Assembly (NCBI GenBank): GCA_013407085.1
Contig: JACCGJ010020365.1
Coordinates: forward strand, 1-64,000
Source of the DNA: Atriophallophorus winterbourni
Taxonomy: Eukaryota > Platyhelminthes > Trematoda > Plagiorchiida > Microphallidae
Length of the DNA stretch: 64,000 nucleotides
Direction of reading: 5' to 3'
The position numbers and the translations under genes were made by a program. Of the stretch, positions 22,501 through 52,072 are shown piece after piece. The notes under the pieces are model-generated. The model made no database searches. It saw only the letters and a program-made list of their open reading frames with translations, and was not told the origin of the DNA. How positions within the stretch are numbered: position 1 is the first letter of the stretch; each line of letters opens with the position of its first letter.

Positions 22501-25500
22501 TCAGAAACGAAACGTTACCAAAACATGTTTTAACCAATTGGGTACATTGTTTCCATCATTATGACTGCACGGTCGATTTCGAAGATATTCCAATCAATCA
22601 CATAGGCTTAAATTGTGTTTGACGGTAGCGCTGCTTGAAAGGCACGGGGTGTGGTCAGCCGTGTCAATGAAATCCCCTCACCAATCACTATCATATTTCA
22701 TTTTTGTCTCAATGACTAATCGGTCATTCTTATGTCCATTACTAGCGTTTGTGTACTTGACCTTATCACAATAGCACATCTCGTTTGACCTGATTTGGTG
22801 AGCTTAAAGTGCGTACGCTCCACCATGATCAAATTACTCGTGGGTTAAGTGGAAAGTTGATCGATCAATCCACGGTCATGCATTAACTCGCCTGGCGAAG
22901 ACAAATGAAATGCCGAGATGATGACCTTTCCGTTCGTGATAGTTGGCGATGACAATTATTAATACTCGAATAATTTTCGCTGACTCATCTTCGCTTTGGC
23001 CTTTTCCAGTCTATTTGACCAAGAAAGGAAAATCTCGTTTGATTATGTAAAATAAGGATACGTTGCTGTGTTATATTTCTTGAGAAATCCTCGAACCTTT
23101 GGCTTTATTGGACATAAATGAACTTTTTTCCTTCATCGATATTCTCATGATTGGTGAAACGTATCTCACCCGCAATCTCAATATCATGCAGCAACTACAC
23201 TTCATTGGCTAACGAATAACAGAAATCAATCATTGAGATATGCTTTGATGAAATGTCTTTACTACACGTGCCGACGAGATCTGTTGCCAATTACGCCGTA
23301 CGAGTGTTTTTAAACAATAATTGATGACCGATTTGAAAAAATCTCCAGTTGCTTCTATTCATTGGTTGAATGCCCGTTCAACTGAATATAATTGCAAAAG
23401 TTTTAATGCATCTCAGAAATATGTTGAAGGATGTTTGAAATCGGCAGATAGTCTTTGTCAATTGGGAAGCAATCCCGAAAACTCAACCACAAAACTGTTG
23501 TTACCAACTCGTTTCAAATTTGATGATATAACCCCACAAATCATTTTATACCATTAAGAACCAAACGATTCTCATCATCATTGTTATATACTATTACATA
23601 GTCGACAGCCAGTTATCAGTTTAACTATTTATCGCACTTTAAAGTGAAAGTAATTGATGACCAAAGTACTGGATTGCTCATATCCCCATCACTTACACGC
23701 CACCAATGTGAGCAACACATTACTTTGGTCATCCATAAGCGCCTTGAGTGCTTGGCCAAGAATCACTGTGATTCTGTGTTTGAACACCGTGTTTCGTTGT
23801 ACGAACCCTATGTAACAGTTGCATTCGAGTATAACTTTGAAAGTAATTGAATTACAAGCTTCTATGCTTACTGCAAATGTATGCAACTGTACAGTACTTT
23901 CTTCTGTACATGCAAAACCGTGTCAATTGGAATGCTTGTGGGTAGTAAGTGGCTAATTAAAATTAACCAGTCTCAGTGTCATTATCACTTAGAATACTAC
24001 CCAGACATTCAAAACTCGGTGCAGTACATACCCACATGAAAATAAGTTATGAAAGCGCAAAAAGTTATCCTGATCATGCTGTTTGATGGCGAAATACCCG
24101 CAAATTTCTCTCCAAGCACGGGAACGCCGAATAACGAAGACCCAACGTTATATCAATCTCTATGCATAGGCAGCACTTCACGCCACTCTACCCTTGTGCA
24201 CGTACGAAGACTACAAAGTGTCAATGTTAGCGTTGAATACCCACAATAAAATTGAAACGCAATTTTATGTAGTCAGGTCAATAGAAATTGTAATTTAACG
24301 ATCATTTAGACTTCTCAAATCGAACCAGGCTAGGAAAATTCCAAACCTGGGTGCAATAGGGTTGTGTTCTTCACGTTAGCCTTTAAATTAGGTCTCTGTG
24401 AACTCTGACTTGCTCGCTGTTTTATGGTCAACTTTTCGGGTAAAAGTTCGGTGATCACTGTCCACCAATGTTTATGTTTATCTGGATGCGGGAGACCATA
24501 TGTCGATTAATTAAGGTGAAGCACACATCCTCATTGAGCAACCGCGGTTGTTTTCGAGTAATAGCTGTTTCGTTTGTGGGACTCACTTGTTTTAATTATG
24601 CTAGCGCGGATGTGAAGCAGATTCAAATCGTCCGTACAACAAGATGAGCTCATCTGCCGCTGCACTTTTTGCTTATTCGCATTTAGCCAATGGTCTAATA
24701 GTTGCATTTTTCGTCGGCCAACACATTACCGATACAAAACACACACACATGTTATGCAAATGAACTGTGATTTGTGTATGTATAAGAGTGAAACTAGCGT
24801 CAGTTGATATATTCATATCGTTCGACTGATGCTTCATCGTACAGGAATTGATCAAACGAAAAGCCTTGATGTTATCAATAGTTGTGTTGAATCCTTCCGG
24901 TTTCCTTGGCGCAAGTATAATTTCACTCACGGAACAGAATGCAAGCCAGTCACACTTTTCCACTTCTGTTGGCACACATTTTACACTTGGGTATAGTAGA
25001 GAATCCGGATTAAACACCATTTCCCAAATGCGTAATCATGGTCGTCTCCCCTGTGAGATGCATATGTAACCATCTCGAATTAGCGCTAACAGCCAAACGT
25101 GCTTGCACATGGGTGACAAATCTCGTTCTGGTCGAGTAATTTTTAACCTGGCGATTCCTTATTTGATTATATTCCATGCAATTGGTGCAATTCAATCGGT
25201 TACACGGTGTATAATTGGTCACTTGAAACACGTTGCAACAGAGGATTTACGATAGAGAGGCAATACCAAGGAGTATTATACTATCGATGTTGTGCAATTT
25301 TCAAACTAACTTCTAGACCACTCGACTATGTGCTTCAACTCCATTGAAAAGGTCTGTGTGTCAAGTAACTTTGAGACAGCGAAACATCTGTTACATGCAA
25401 TTTCCCACGGTTACCGGCTCACCAACTTAATTACAATGCGAACCTATTGATCGATGTATATGTCAGAATAAAATATATTCTTCATAGAGCCCACCCGGTG

Positions 25501-25775
25501 AATACGAACAGCATGCAACCAATTGAGGGTGTGTATGTGAGATGAGGAAGCATTCAAAAATGCCATTTCATAAACACTTATCTTCCAAGTGCAATATTAA
25601 ATCTGATTACTACAGGGCAGCCACCTGTCAAACGGAAATCTATTGCTTTTGGCATTTTGTCTACTATTCGCGTTTTATGTTTGACGACTTGAATCGTTCG
25701 TGAAAAATGGAATCTGATATGCCCATTGCACATTTGTACCAAAATGTATTCACCTACTAATCTTCTATCGCTCTT
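22500..25775. other. Upstream region of Shank without recognised coding sequence
   Basis: Holds one family B repeat (23673-23832) and several short frames without recognisable motif (for example 23321-23557 and 24848-25069). A 5' UTR exon or promoter of the Shank gene may lie here, but I cannot place one. Confidence 0.35.
23673..23832 (+). repeat. Hammerhead SINE family B, rearranged copy
   Basis: An inverted 3' flank (TGCTCATATCCCCATCACTT) is joined to GTGAGCAACACATTAC and then to the 5' half of the element on the + strand. That half has the A-box-like TTGGCCAAGAATCAC and a B-box-like TTTCGTTGTACGAACCC. The hammerhead core is absent. Confidence 0.6.
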
Positions 25776-25794
25776 TCAGTTGGCTTTTGTCCGA

Positions 25795-44358
<18,564 letters not shown>

Positions 44359-44495
44359 CTTGCGCATATTGTAACACCCATTTCTGTACACTTTTGCATA
44401 GCGCTGTGATGGTAGCTAGCCTTTAAAGGCTAGTGGAATTAAATCTACTCTCTTTAAAGAGAACACATGCACGATGGTATGTATAACAGAGCATA

Positions 44496-44501
44496 AATAA
44501 A
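44496..44501 (+). terminator. Poly(A) signal AATAAA of Shank
   Basis: Canonical hexamer 138 bases after the stop codon. Confidence 0.65.
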
Positions 44502-44696
44502 ATCGCTTCAAATGAACAGCATTTGATACCTTGCACACAGGTGCTCATATGATACGTTGATTTTAAAAGCTCTCAGCTAGCCGCGAATCGGAACGGGTTT
44601 TAAATATATTGGTTTACTTTAACCAAAAAGAAATGATCTCTATTATTACATCAGGAAAGTCAATTAACGTTTTTCAAACAATTATTAATTAAAGTG

Positions 44697-44918
44697 ATGT
44701 GTTGCTCACATCCCCCGAAAATACACTTCATTACCGGTTTCTAGCTGTTTGCCGTCATCAGGTGGAGACAGTAAGATTAGGTTAAGTGAGCCTTGAAACA
44801 TTGGATAAATGGTAAACAAGGTTATGCTTGAATGCCACTGTTGCATAGGGTTAGTACAACGAACCACGAATATGCAAACACAGAATCACAGTGTTTCATG
44901 GTCAAGCACTCAATTAAG
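44697..44918 (-). repeat. Hammerhead SINE family B copy
   Basis: About 220 bp, 5' half with GTGGTTCGTTGTAC B-box-like segment. Core at 44728-44765 with intact CUGAUGA, GAAA and ACCGGU and a GUA cleavage triplet, but stem I is poor (CCAC against AUGA). Confidence 0.75.
44728..44765 (-). ncRNA. Hammerhead ribozyme core, catalytic bases intact
   Basis: CCAC-CUGAUGA-CGGC-AAACA-GCUA-GAAA-CCGGU-A-AUGA. All core bases and the U16.1 pair are kept; stem I beside the cleavage site pairs at only two of four positions. Confidence 0.65.
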
Positions 44919-45006
44919 ATTTCACTGCTAATCCGCACGATGAATCTACGTTAAACGACAAAGGAGATCAGTGACTTTATGTGTACATCATCCGTACAAT
45001 AACAGA

Positions 45007-45423
45007 CTAGACGTAAGAATATTCTCCCTGGGCACAATGGTCAAAATTGACGTTTGATACTATTATCAGCTTGACTAGCATTTCCCATATTTTCAGCGAA
45101 ACATCTGAGGAAAGTGAAAGAATTCCATACGCGTGTATTGTAATGTTTGATGAAAAATATCGAAAAGGAATTCCTTCGGTTTGATCGCATGTTTCGCTGG
45201 AAATATTATCAGTTGTCAAACCGCTACTCATCCACGTGGTGATAGCTGGTTGAGCAATTGAAAAACTGTCACAAAACGTGTTTCCAGACCGACGAATTGT
45301 AAGGAACAATCTCACAGTCTTTCTTCCGCGATTGTACTGTGCGATCACTCTCGAACAGAAATAGCACCCAGACAATATCCGACGTTGCAAGCATTCCATA
45401 CACGACAATAACGCATTGCTCAT
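45007..45423 (-). other. Unrecognised 138-codon open frame
   Basis: Begins MSNALLSCMECLQRRILSG. Several cysteines early on but no known motif, no clear splice sites and no repeat identity. Could be chance. Confidence 0.2.
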
Positions 45424-46014
45424 TTTTCATTGGAAATAACACTTAGTGCTTCAATTATTGATTAACAGTGATTTCGAATATTTTAGTTTTCAATTTTCAA
45501 TTAACGAAAATGCCTGATGGTTATACGTAGGCGAGCAAGTAAAATTCCGTCTAAAACGCTTCAATGACTACTAACGCTAATACTCCAAATGATACTTTAA
45601 TCAGCACGAACCCGGTGATGTGCTTTAAGACGAGGTTGAGGTAACTGATTCCCAAATGATCTAGGAATCGCATCTACAAAAATGCATACTCTTCGAGCCG
45701 ACGAAATAGCAAGTCTAGATGATTGTTAATGGGTAATCGAAAATGAAATCAATCAATCTGACCGCATGGTAGGAATTGCGACGAATGATGTTTACCGGAA
45801 ATCTGCGATATTTGGTTCCATTGCCTCGAAACCATGCATTAAAGCAAATGATTCAAAGGCGATACAACAATTATTACCGTTCGATTGTGAAAAGAAATCA
45901 TTTAAACAACAAATATGCAACCTGACGAACCAGAGATTTCACCTCGCTGGCAGTGATTGAAGAGTAAATCTGGTTAGTCATGCCAGCGTGTACAGTAGAA
46001 ACAGAAGTCAACAA

Positions 46015-46190
46015 AGTTAAACTTGTATGTCACTGTTTTATAGGGTTCATACAAGGAACCAGGATGTTCAAATACAGAATCACAAAGTGATTCCTGACCA
46101 AGCGCTCGAGGCGCAGATCAATGTATTGTGGTGCTCACATCCCCATCCCATGGTGTGTAAGGGATGGGGATGTGAGCAACACAATACAGA
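46015..46190 (-). repeat. Hammerhead SINE family B, rearranged, ending in a long palindrome
   Basis: 5' half of the element (46020-46115, minus strand, with CTTGGTCAGGAATCAC-like box) followed by two inverted copies of the 3' flank. The hammerhead core is lost. Confidence 0.65.
46123..46187. repeat. 27-bp inverted repeat, 11-bp loop
   Basis: Arms 46123-46149 and 46161-46187 pair with a single mismatch. Each arm is the stem-I-distal flank (CTCACATCCCCATCCC) of the hammerhead SINE. Confidence 0.9.
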
Positions 46191-47146
46191 AGTCAACAGT
46201 TAATTTGCTTTCTTGGAACTATGGACAATTATTCATGAGGTAAACTTCTTTCGAAACGATATGGTTTTGGGACTCATCTTAATCAACCTTTTGTGTGTCG
46301 AAACTCATCCATCGGGATGGTCATGTTTCCGTCTTTGCGTAAATGCCAACTGAATACGCCCGTTGATCGGTGTCGTACATCTAACTTGCCTCTATGGGTT
46401 TCGTTATTCCGATGCGATAATCTTGACCGATATGTGACAATGTTTCTGACAGTGCCCAACTATTGTTTGCGTGTACTTGTTTCTAGCTTTCAGGCAGTCT
46501 ATTCGGTGTAATATTTTCCACAACGGAAAAAGAATTTCATTCAGAACTTCTTGTACTTTAGTTAACCCATCTTTGAACAACGTCCAATCAACGATGCAAA
46601 CTCAGAAAATATCGCAAAACTATCTTCATACAGCTGGCGTACAAGCAATCAATACCATTTCATAGAATGGTTTGGTTTCAGACGTACATGAATATAGTAA
46701 GCGCCACATATATAATTCGAAGAGTAACATGCGAGGCTTGGATCTGATTGAGTGTTGGTGTACGCGAGGTGACCTAATCTTGACATAAAAAATACCAAAT
46801 ACCACTCCCGTATCAACTATTCTCGAAGTTATTAATTCCGTGCAGGTTTTCTCTGAAACTTTCCTAATACAAATCGAGTAATCCGTGAAAGAGCCCATTT
46901 CCGAACAAAATGTGAAGCTTTTAGAGCAAGGAACCTTGTGATGGCTCCATCAGGGTGCCTCCCATATGCAAAAGACTCTTCGAATACGTGATGGAAATGT
47001 ATGCAAATACGGAACTTTCGCTCGTTGAATGATTTGAGCATATTTTTCACCAATATTTTTAGCCTCGTTGCAAATGTTGAGTAGATTTTACTCTTATCCT
47101 CAGACTGCCTGAATCGAATGGTGATAGTACCATTCGTTAGAATTCT

Positions 47147-47230
47147 AGGCCTGGGCAACCTGACGGTATCTTAGCCAACGTGCAGTCTATGACTGTGCGG
47201 CACTTTGCCTGGATCAGGCTTGCGCTTTCA
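47147..47230 (+). repeat. SINE family A, 5'-truncated, with target-site duplication
   Basis: 84 bp from AGGCCTGGGCAACC to GCTTGCGCTTTCA. Flanked by TACCATTCGTTAGAATTCT (47128-47146) and TACCATCGTTAGAATTCT (47231-47248), an 18-19 bp duplication with one indel. This fixes the 3' end of the family. Confidence 0.85.
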
Positions 47231-47439
47231 TACCATCGTTAGAATTCTGCGTATCAGATATGGTTAGTACAGTTATTTAAATTTTACCGTATACTAGGAT
47301 CTTGATGTTGCATTGTTTCTTCTAATCTTACACGGATTAGGAATTCACGTGTATAACCCTAATGTGCCCACGGATTACGTAAGGCAGTGGATCGTTGTGT
47401 CGCCCCTACACACACAAACTAAACAATTCGGGATTTAAG

Positions 47440-49450
47440 GGTATATGGAACATATAAATATAAAATATCTCAAAAATCAATAGGGACATTCGCATATCGC
47501 ATGGTTCGTCATAAACTCGTCGAGTTTGGAAGCGAAAACCTCAACAGATTCTGATCGTGTGATTTCTTCAGGCAAATAGTTCCAAGTGAAACAAATTCTT
47601 ACGGAGAAAAAAATTACGACGTATATCCAATCGAGAATGCGGAATGCTTAAAGCCTTTGAATGTGTTCGTGTTCTAGTAAGGTCATTGGGCTTTAGCAAG
47701 TGTTTAAGGGGATGGTTTTCAGAATGCAGGATTTTGAAGGTCAACATAAGGTCACTACGTATCCGCCGTTGGGTAAAATCTTGTAGGTTCAGTTTTAGCA
47801 TTCGCTCTGTGAAAGGCAAATTTCTGTACCGGGAGACCAACTTTGTAGCACGATGATAAATCCTGTCGAGTAGTTCGATATCCTTCCTCAGCCATGGTAC
47901 CCAGGCTTGAATGGAATATTCCATAACAGGAGGTATATACGTGTTAATTACCCGGGGTAGGGTTTCGGGCGTAAAAACCCGGAATATTCTTTTGAGAAGA
48001 CTCAAGATACGGCAAGCGTTATTGTACACCATCTGGCAATGCTGTCCAGGCTTAAGGTTAAACGAAACCCAGATATTTTTCTGCTGTGGTCCAGACGAGA
48101 TCTTGCGTGCCAAGCTGATACGTGTGGTGCAAAGATTTCCCAAGCTGCAGCATTTTACATTTCGCAGGGTTAAATGGTAACTCATTTAACTGGGACCAAC
48201 GAAATAAGATGCTTAGATCCCGTTGTAATGCCATACAGTCATTAACAGACCTGACACGTTTCCAAATTTTAATATCATCGGCAAATAGTATCAAGTTGCA
48301 TCCAATATCCTCTACTATATCGTTCATATACACCAAGAATAGAAGAGGTCCAAGCACCGAGCCTTGCGGAACTCCACTCGTGACGTCTATTTTTCTAGAT
48401 AAGGTGCTGCCAACGCGAACTTGGACGTGTCTATCAGTAAGATAGTCCCTTATCCAATTCAGCAATATTCCCGTTATTCCATAGGATTCGAGCTTTTTAA
48501 TTAAGATGTCATGGTTGACTCTATCGAAAGCTTTGAAAATATCGATGTAGCAAGCATGTACAGCCTCACCTTCGTCTAGTGCCTTGGTCCAATCCTCGAA
48601 CGTTGTAAGAAGGCTAGATAAACAGCAACGACCTCTTCGAAAACCGTGTTGTGCTGCGGTCAAAATATTTTGGTTTTCAAAATGTTCTCTTATGCGCGCA
48701 GTCACAATGCGTTCCATTAATTTGGAGATCACCGGAAGTAACGTTACGGGTCTATAGTTTGCTGTGTCTGAACGGCTACCGCCTTTATAAATAGGCGTTA
48801 TCATCACTGCTTTCCGTTGCGGTGGTATTTTTCCTTCATTTAAGCTGAGATTGAATATGCGAGTGAGAGGAGCAGTCAAAGCAACGCGACACCTGCGAAG
48901 TACGGCGGGGGTAATTTTGTCTGCGCCAGGGGACTTCTTTTCGTTTAGTCGACAAAGTTCCCGCCCAACCATGTATTCGTTGATAGTCATTTCACTTAAT
49001 AATTCGAAATGTGGTGAACTTGATGAAAGTTGATATGGTATACAACGCTTGGGATTGAAGACAAATGAGTAAAACGTTGCTAAAGCGTCGGCGGTATCTT
49101 GGGCAGTGTGGGTCAATCCATGAGGTGTTAGTACAGAGAATACACCTGGTTTGATCTTTGATCGTTCATTTACTATCTTGTAGAGAAGCTTAGGATTCTT
49201 TTCCATTCTTCTTAAGCAAGTTCCATTGGAATTGCATGCGATCTTCTCTTACAAGAGTAGTGACTTGATTCCGTAACTTACAGAATCGTTTCCAAGTTTC
49301 TTCCGTACCAAACTTCTTATGAGTTACCCAAGACTCTCGCTTAACAGCTAACCATTTCTTCGTTCTACTCCGAATAACAAACTGGTTGTTGTAGCGGCAT
49401 TTGTGTGGTACAAAAATCGAGTTTTCGTAAATCTTCGAATTGAGATAATT
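47440..49450 (-). mobile_element. CR1-like LINE relic (second family) between Shank and SGT
   Basis: Minus strand. An upstream piece KKWLAVKRESWV and ETWKRFCKLRNQVTTLVRED (about 49215-49370) is separated by a frameshift near 49215 from 49206-48058 (RT), which shifts again near 48065 into 48185-47568 (C-terminal domain). Different from the copies at 2.6-10.8 kb. Confidence 0.85.
47568..49206 (-). pseudogene. Reverse transcriptase and C-terminal domain of the 47-49 kb LINE
   Basis: The 382-residue frame holds KSPGADKITPAVLRRC, NYRPVTLLPVISKLMERIV, AQHGFRRGRCC, ACYIDIFKAFDRVNHDILI (palm A), SGVPQGSVLGPLLFLVYMND and LILFADDIKIW (catalytic FADD), all intact. A single frameshift near 48065 puts the last part, FTPETLPRVINTYIPPVMEY and ending FFLRKNLFHLELFA, into the next frame. 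The catalytic residues are kept, so this is the best-preserved RT in the window. Confidence 0.88.
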
Positions 49451-50800
49451 TAGAAACGAATTGTATTATGAGCCAGGATCCATTGAATCAAACTCATGAG
49501 TGTGTGCATCCCGGAGACTGATATTTAAGGACTCAAATTGTATTTTCCTTATGACTTTCGTCTGTCCACACAATCGTTCCGCACTACATACATAATCAAA
49601 CAAAAGCACAACATGATTACTCTTCCCCAGTGGTGTGATCAATGGTTTTGATCACGCCTGTCTATCTTAGGGATCTTAAGATTGGTCATTAAAAATATCA
49701 TTTAAGCCAGAACCTTGTTCGTAATAGACACGCTTAGTCTGACGAAGCTTGTGTCGGAAGCGATATGTTACCAAATTTTTTGTACTCTAACCGATTCATT
49801 GCAAACTTTCATTTCACGAACATGGATTCCCGATCGATCTCAAATATTTTCAAATATCTGACTGAATGGTTTTTCGTTTGACGTAAGATCATTTAAAATG
49901 TTTGAACCTGAATTAGTTGTCATTATTAATCAAAAATAAGTGTTGCCGCAGTCTTTTAGGACTACTAATTCACATGCATTCACTTTTGACGGAGAATCTT
50001 TAGTAGATGCTATACGAGAACCAGTTAAATTAGTAGTTTGAATCAATTTCGATCAGCAGAACACAATATGCATTCAAGTGTTATGATGAACATGCGAATT
50101 TTCGGATCCAGAAATAGACATTGGTCTGTTGGGTATTTATATACCGTCGATTTCAAACCCCAATGCTGAGGGCATACGCACACGAGGTCGCACACAGCAG
50201 CAACGATATTTCAGTTCCGATTACATGCTGAATGCATTCCAATCGACCTTAGCACTAGGGACCCACTTCAAGGAAGAAATAAGTCGAATGAGTGCTCAAT
50301 TTAAATGAAACCTTTGTATTCTGGACTAATATTGATGTTTCATAACGCACATCCTCGAGAAGATGCTGTTACAGGTTAAGTTTATGTCCATTTAGAAAAA
50401 GTTAAGGTTGATACCATTATCAACAGCTGCCTGCTGAGTGGCTATTGTCACTCAGCCAAGCAGTTGCGCAGCAACCTATACACATTTGTATTCCTAATTT
50501 AGGTGTTTGCGCGTGCAATTATGTGCGAGACAGATCGCATACAGGGAATCAGTATAAAAAACACTGATTTTAAACCCCGAAAGAGTTTTCTCCGGAATAC
50601 GGTGTTGAATGAGTGTGAATGCCGTTGTATCATGCAACCAACGCGAAGTTTGAAGTCATTCAGGATGATAGAGCATAGAATTTGCGATCTTTAATTCCAC
50701 CAGCTTTTGAGTGATAACCCTGTTCACTTATACAACCGAGAGCAGGTGGAGAACCTTGCAGCAAACACAACCAAGCAGTAGATTACAAGCACAGATAGGT
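49450..50800. other. Spacer without recognisable gene
   Basis: No gene or repeat recognised. The 5' part of the 47-49 kb LINE may extend in but cannot be read. Confidence 0.35.
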
Positions 50801-50801
50801 A

Positions 50802-50893
50802 GAAAGCACAAGCCTGATCCAGGCAAAGTGCCACACAGTCCTAGACTGCACGTGGGCTAAGATACCGTGAGGTTGCCCAGGCCTAGACAGATC
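50802..50893 (-). repeat. SINE family A, 5'-truncated
   Basis: GAAAGCACAAGCCTGATCCA to GCCCAGGCCTAGACAGAT on the + strand. It lies directly before the tandem family B units. Confidence 0.8.
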
Positions 50894-50950
50894 GGAGCAC
50901 AACTTGTTTACCATTCCTCCACTGTTTCAAGGATTCCGATCGTACTGTCT

Positions 50951-50988
50951 CTACTTGATGAGCGCAAACAGCACGAAACTGGTCGTGG
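50951..50988 (+). ncRNA. Hammerhead ribozyme core (C3 to U)
   Basis: CUAC-UUGAUGA-GCGC-AAACA-GCAC-GAAA-CUGGU-C-GUGG. Stem I CUAC/GUGG pairs fully (one G-U), GUC triplet, GAAA intact; C3 is U and stem II has one mismatch. Confidence 0.65.
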
Positions 50989-51183
50989 TGCGTGTATGAT
51001 GGAAATGCATGCAAATGAGTATCTTTGTTCATGATAATGGGTTTAACCCTATCTTCATGTATTGGCACGTGATTGAACGAACAGGTTGTTTGTACCAACC
51101 TGACCCAATAGTGGCAAACAAGCACAACTTGTTTATCATTCCTTCACTGTTTCAAGGCATGCGGATCCTGATCTTACTGGCCC

Positions 51184-51455
51184 TACCTGCACGGATGTGC
51201 AATCGTGCAGCATTTCTGTGCTGTGCGGCTAACATCGTGCTAAATTGATTGGCCACCGGTAGCGAGTTGCATGCTGAAACACGCTGGAGTCTCACCACCA
51301 TTTTTATTTTCTGTTTTCTTTCTATTTCTTTTGTCATGTTTGTCTAGGCCTGGGCAACCTGACAGTATCTTAGCCCACGTGCAGTCTCTGACTGTGCTGC
51401 AGTTTGCCTGGATCAGACTTGTGCTTTCATACCATACCGTACCATATCATACCTG
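51184..51455 (+). mobile_element. SINE family A inserted in a hammerhead, with 6-bp target duplication
   Basis: 260 bp (51190-51449) from CACGGATGTGCAATCG to CCGTACCATATCA, flanked by TACCTG at 51184-51189 and 51450-51455. Removing it rejoins CCCTAC to CTGATGA. Confidence 0.75.
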
Positions 51456-51488
51456 ATGAGTGCAGAAAGCACGAAACCGGTTGTGGGG
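51453..51488 (+). ncRNA. Hammerhead ribozyme core, intact catalytic bases, 5' stem I strand displaced
   Basis: CUGAUGA (51453-51459), GUGC-AGAAA-GCAC (perfect stem II), GAAA, ACCGGU, scissile U (51482), GUGGGG. The matching 5' strand CCCUAC lies at 51181-51186, before the SINE insertion; the two strands would pair at six of six positions. Confidence 0.72.
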
Positions 51489-51957
51489 TGTGTGTAACAC
51501 GGTAGACTAGTATGAAGTTGAAGCGACACAACACAGAAGCTAATCATCTAGCTGGATTCCCGGGATACTACAAAGAGTTTCATTATCAATGCATGCCTTG
51601 GCACATTCCCAGTGATCTCGGCATTTGCTGCGTTACGAGAAAATCTAAGTAAAGATAACGGCACACAAAAAGAGTGCCGGCAGTGACTCAAAACAAGTTG
51701 AGAAATTATTTAATTATTCGGAACGGAACAGGATACCGCATTCAGACGCGAGTTTCTCATGGTGAAAGCATTTTTGCTCTCAAATACGAAGGGTGAGAGT
51801 AAGAGAAAAGTAATTGAGACGAGATCAACCGCGGTTGTATTGTAATTTCACTGATGATGAAAAACGGTGGGGAAAACAAAAGTGTAGCGAGTTTTACAAG
51901 CAATCGTCCCGCGCCAATAGGGAAACAAACGGATGGGAAACAACCGCTACGTGCGAC

Positions 51958-52072
51958 TTAAGATGGAGGCTGATTCGACGGATTGGAAGCATTTGCGTTT
52001 TGAAACGATTGTCGCAGTTGGTTCACCAACTCTGGGTTCGCGGAATGCAGTTGTTGAGCCAACTGTTGACCC
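51958..52072 (-). CDS. SGTA: SGT last exon, glutamine-rich C-terminus
   Basis: Acceptor TTCTGTTACAG. Encodes [20 protein letters not shown] then a short Asn/Ser tail ending NQPPS and TAA. Aligns with SGTA AGQQFAQQMQQQNPELIEQLR. The + strand frames here are shadows. Confidence 0.92.

Larger units (their letters stand above)
44520..47430. other. Intergenic region between Shank and the 47.5 kb LINE
   Basis: Contains family B copies (44697-44918, 46015-46190) and SINE A at 47147-47230. The - strand frame 45007-45423 (138 codons, six or more cysteines) is unrecognised. Otherwise no gene is visible. Confidence 0.5.
50893..51491 (+). repeat. Two head-to-tail hammerhead SINE units, the second split by SINE A
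   Basis: The CACAACTTGTTTA segment occurs at about 50898 and again at about 51123, each followed by CACTGTTTCAAGG and then a hammerhead. The unit is about 235 bp once the 51190-51449 insertion is ignored. The arrangement resembles tandem hammerhead satellites. Confidence 0.7.

Noticed and set aside
51303..51308. Poly(A) signal for SGT on the - strand
   Set aside because: The AATAAA lies 650 bases after the stop and inside a SINE A copy; cannot be supported.
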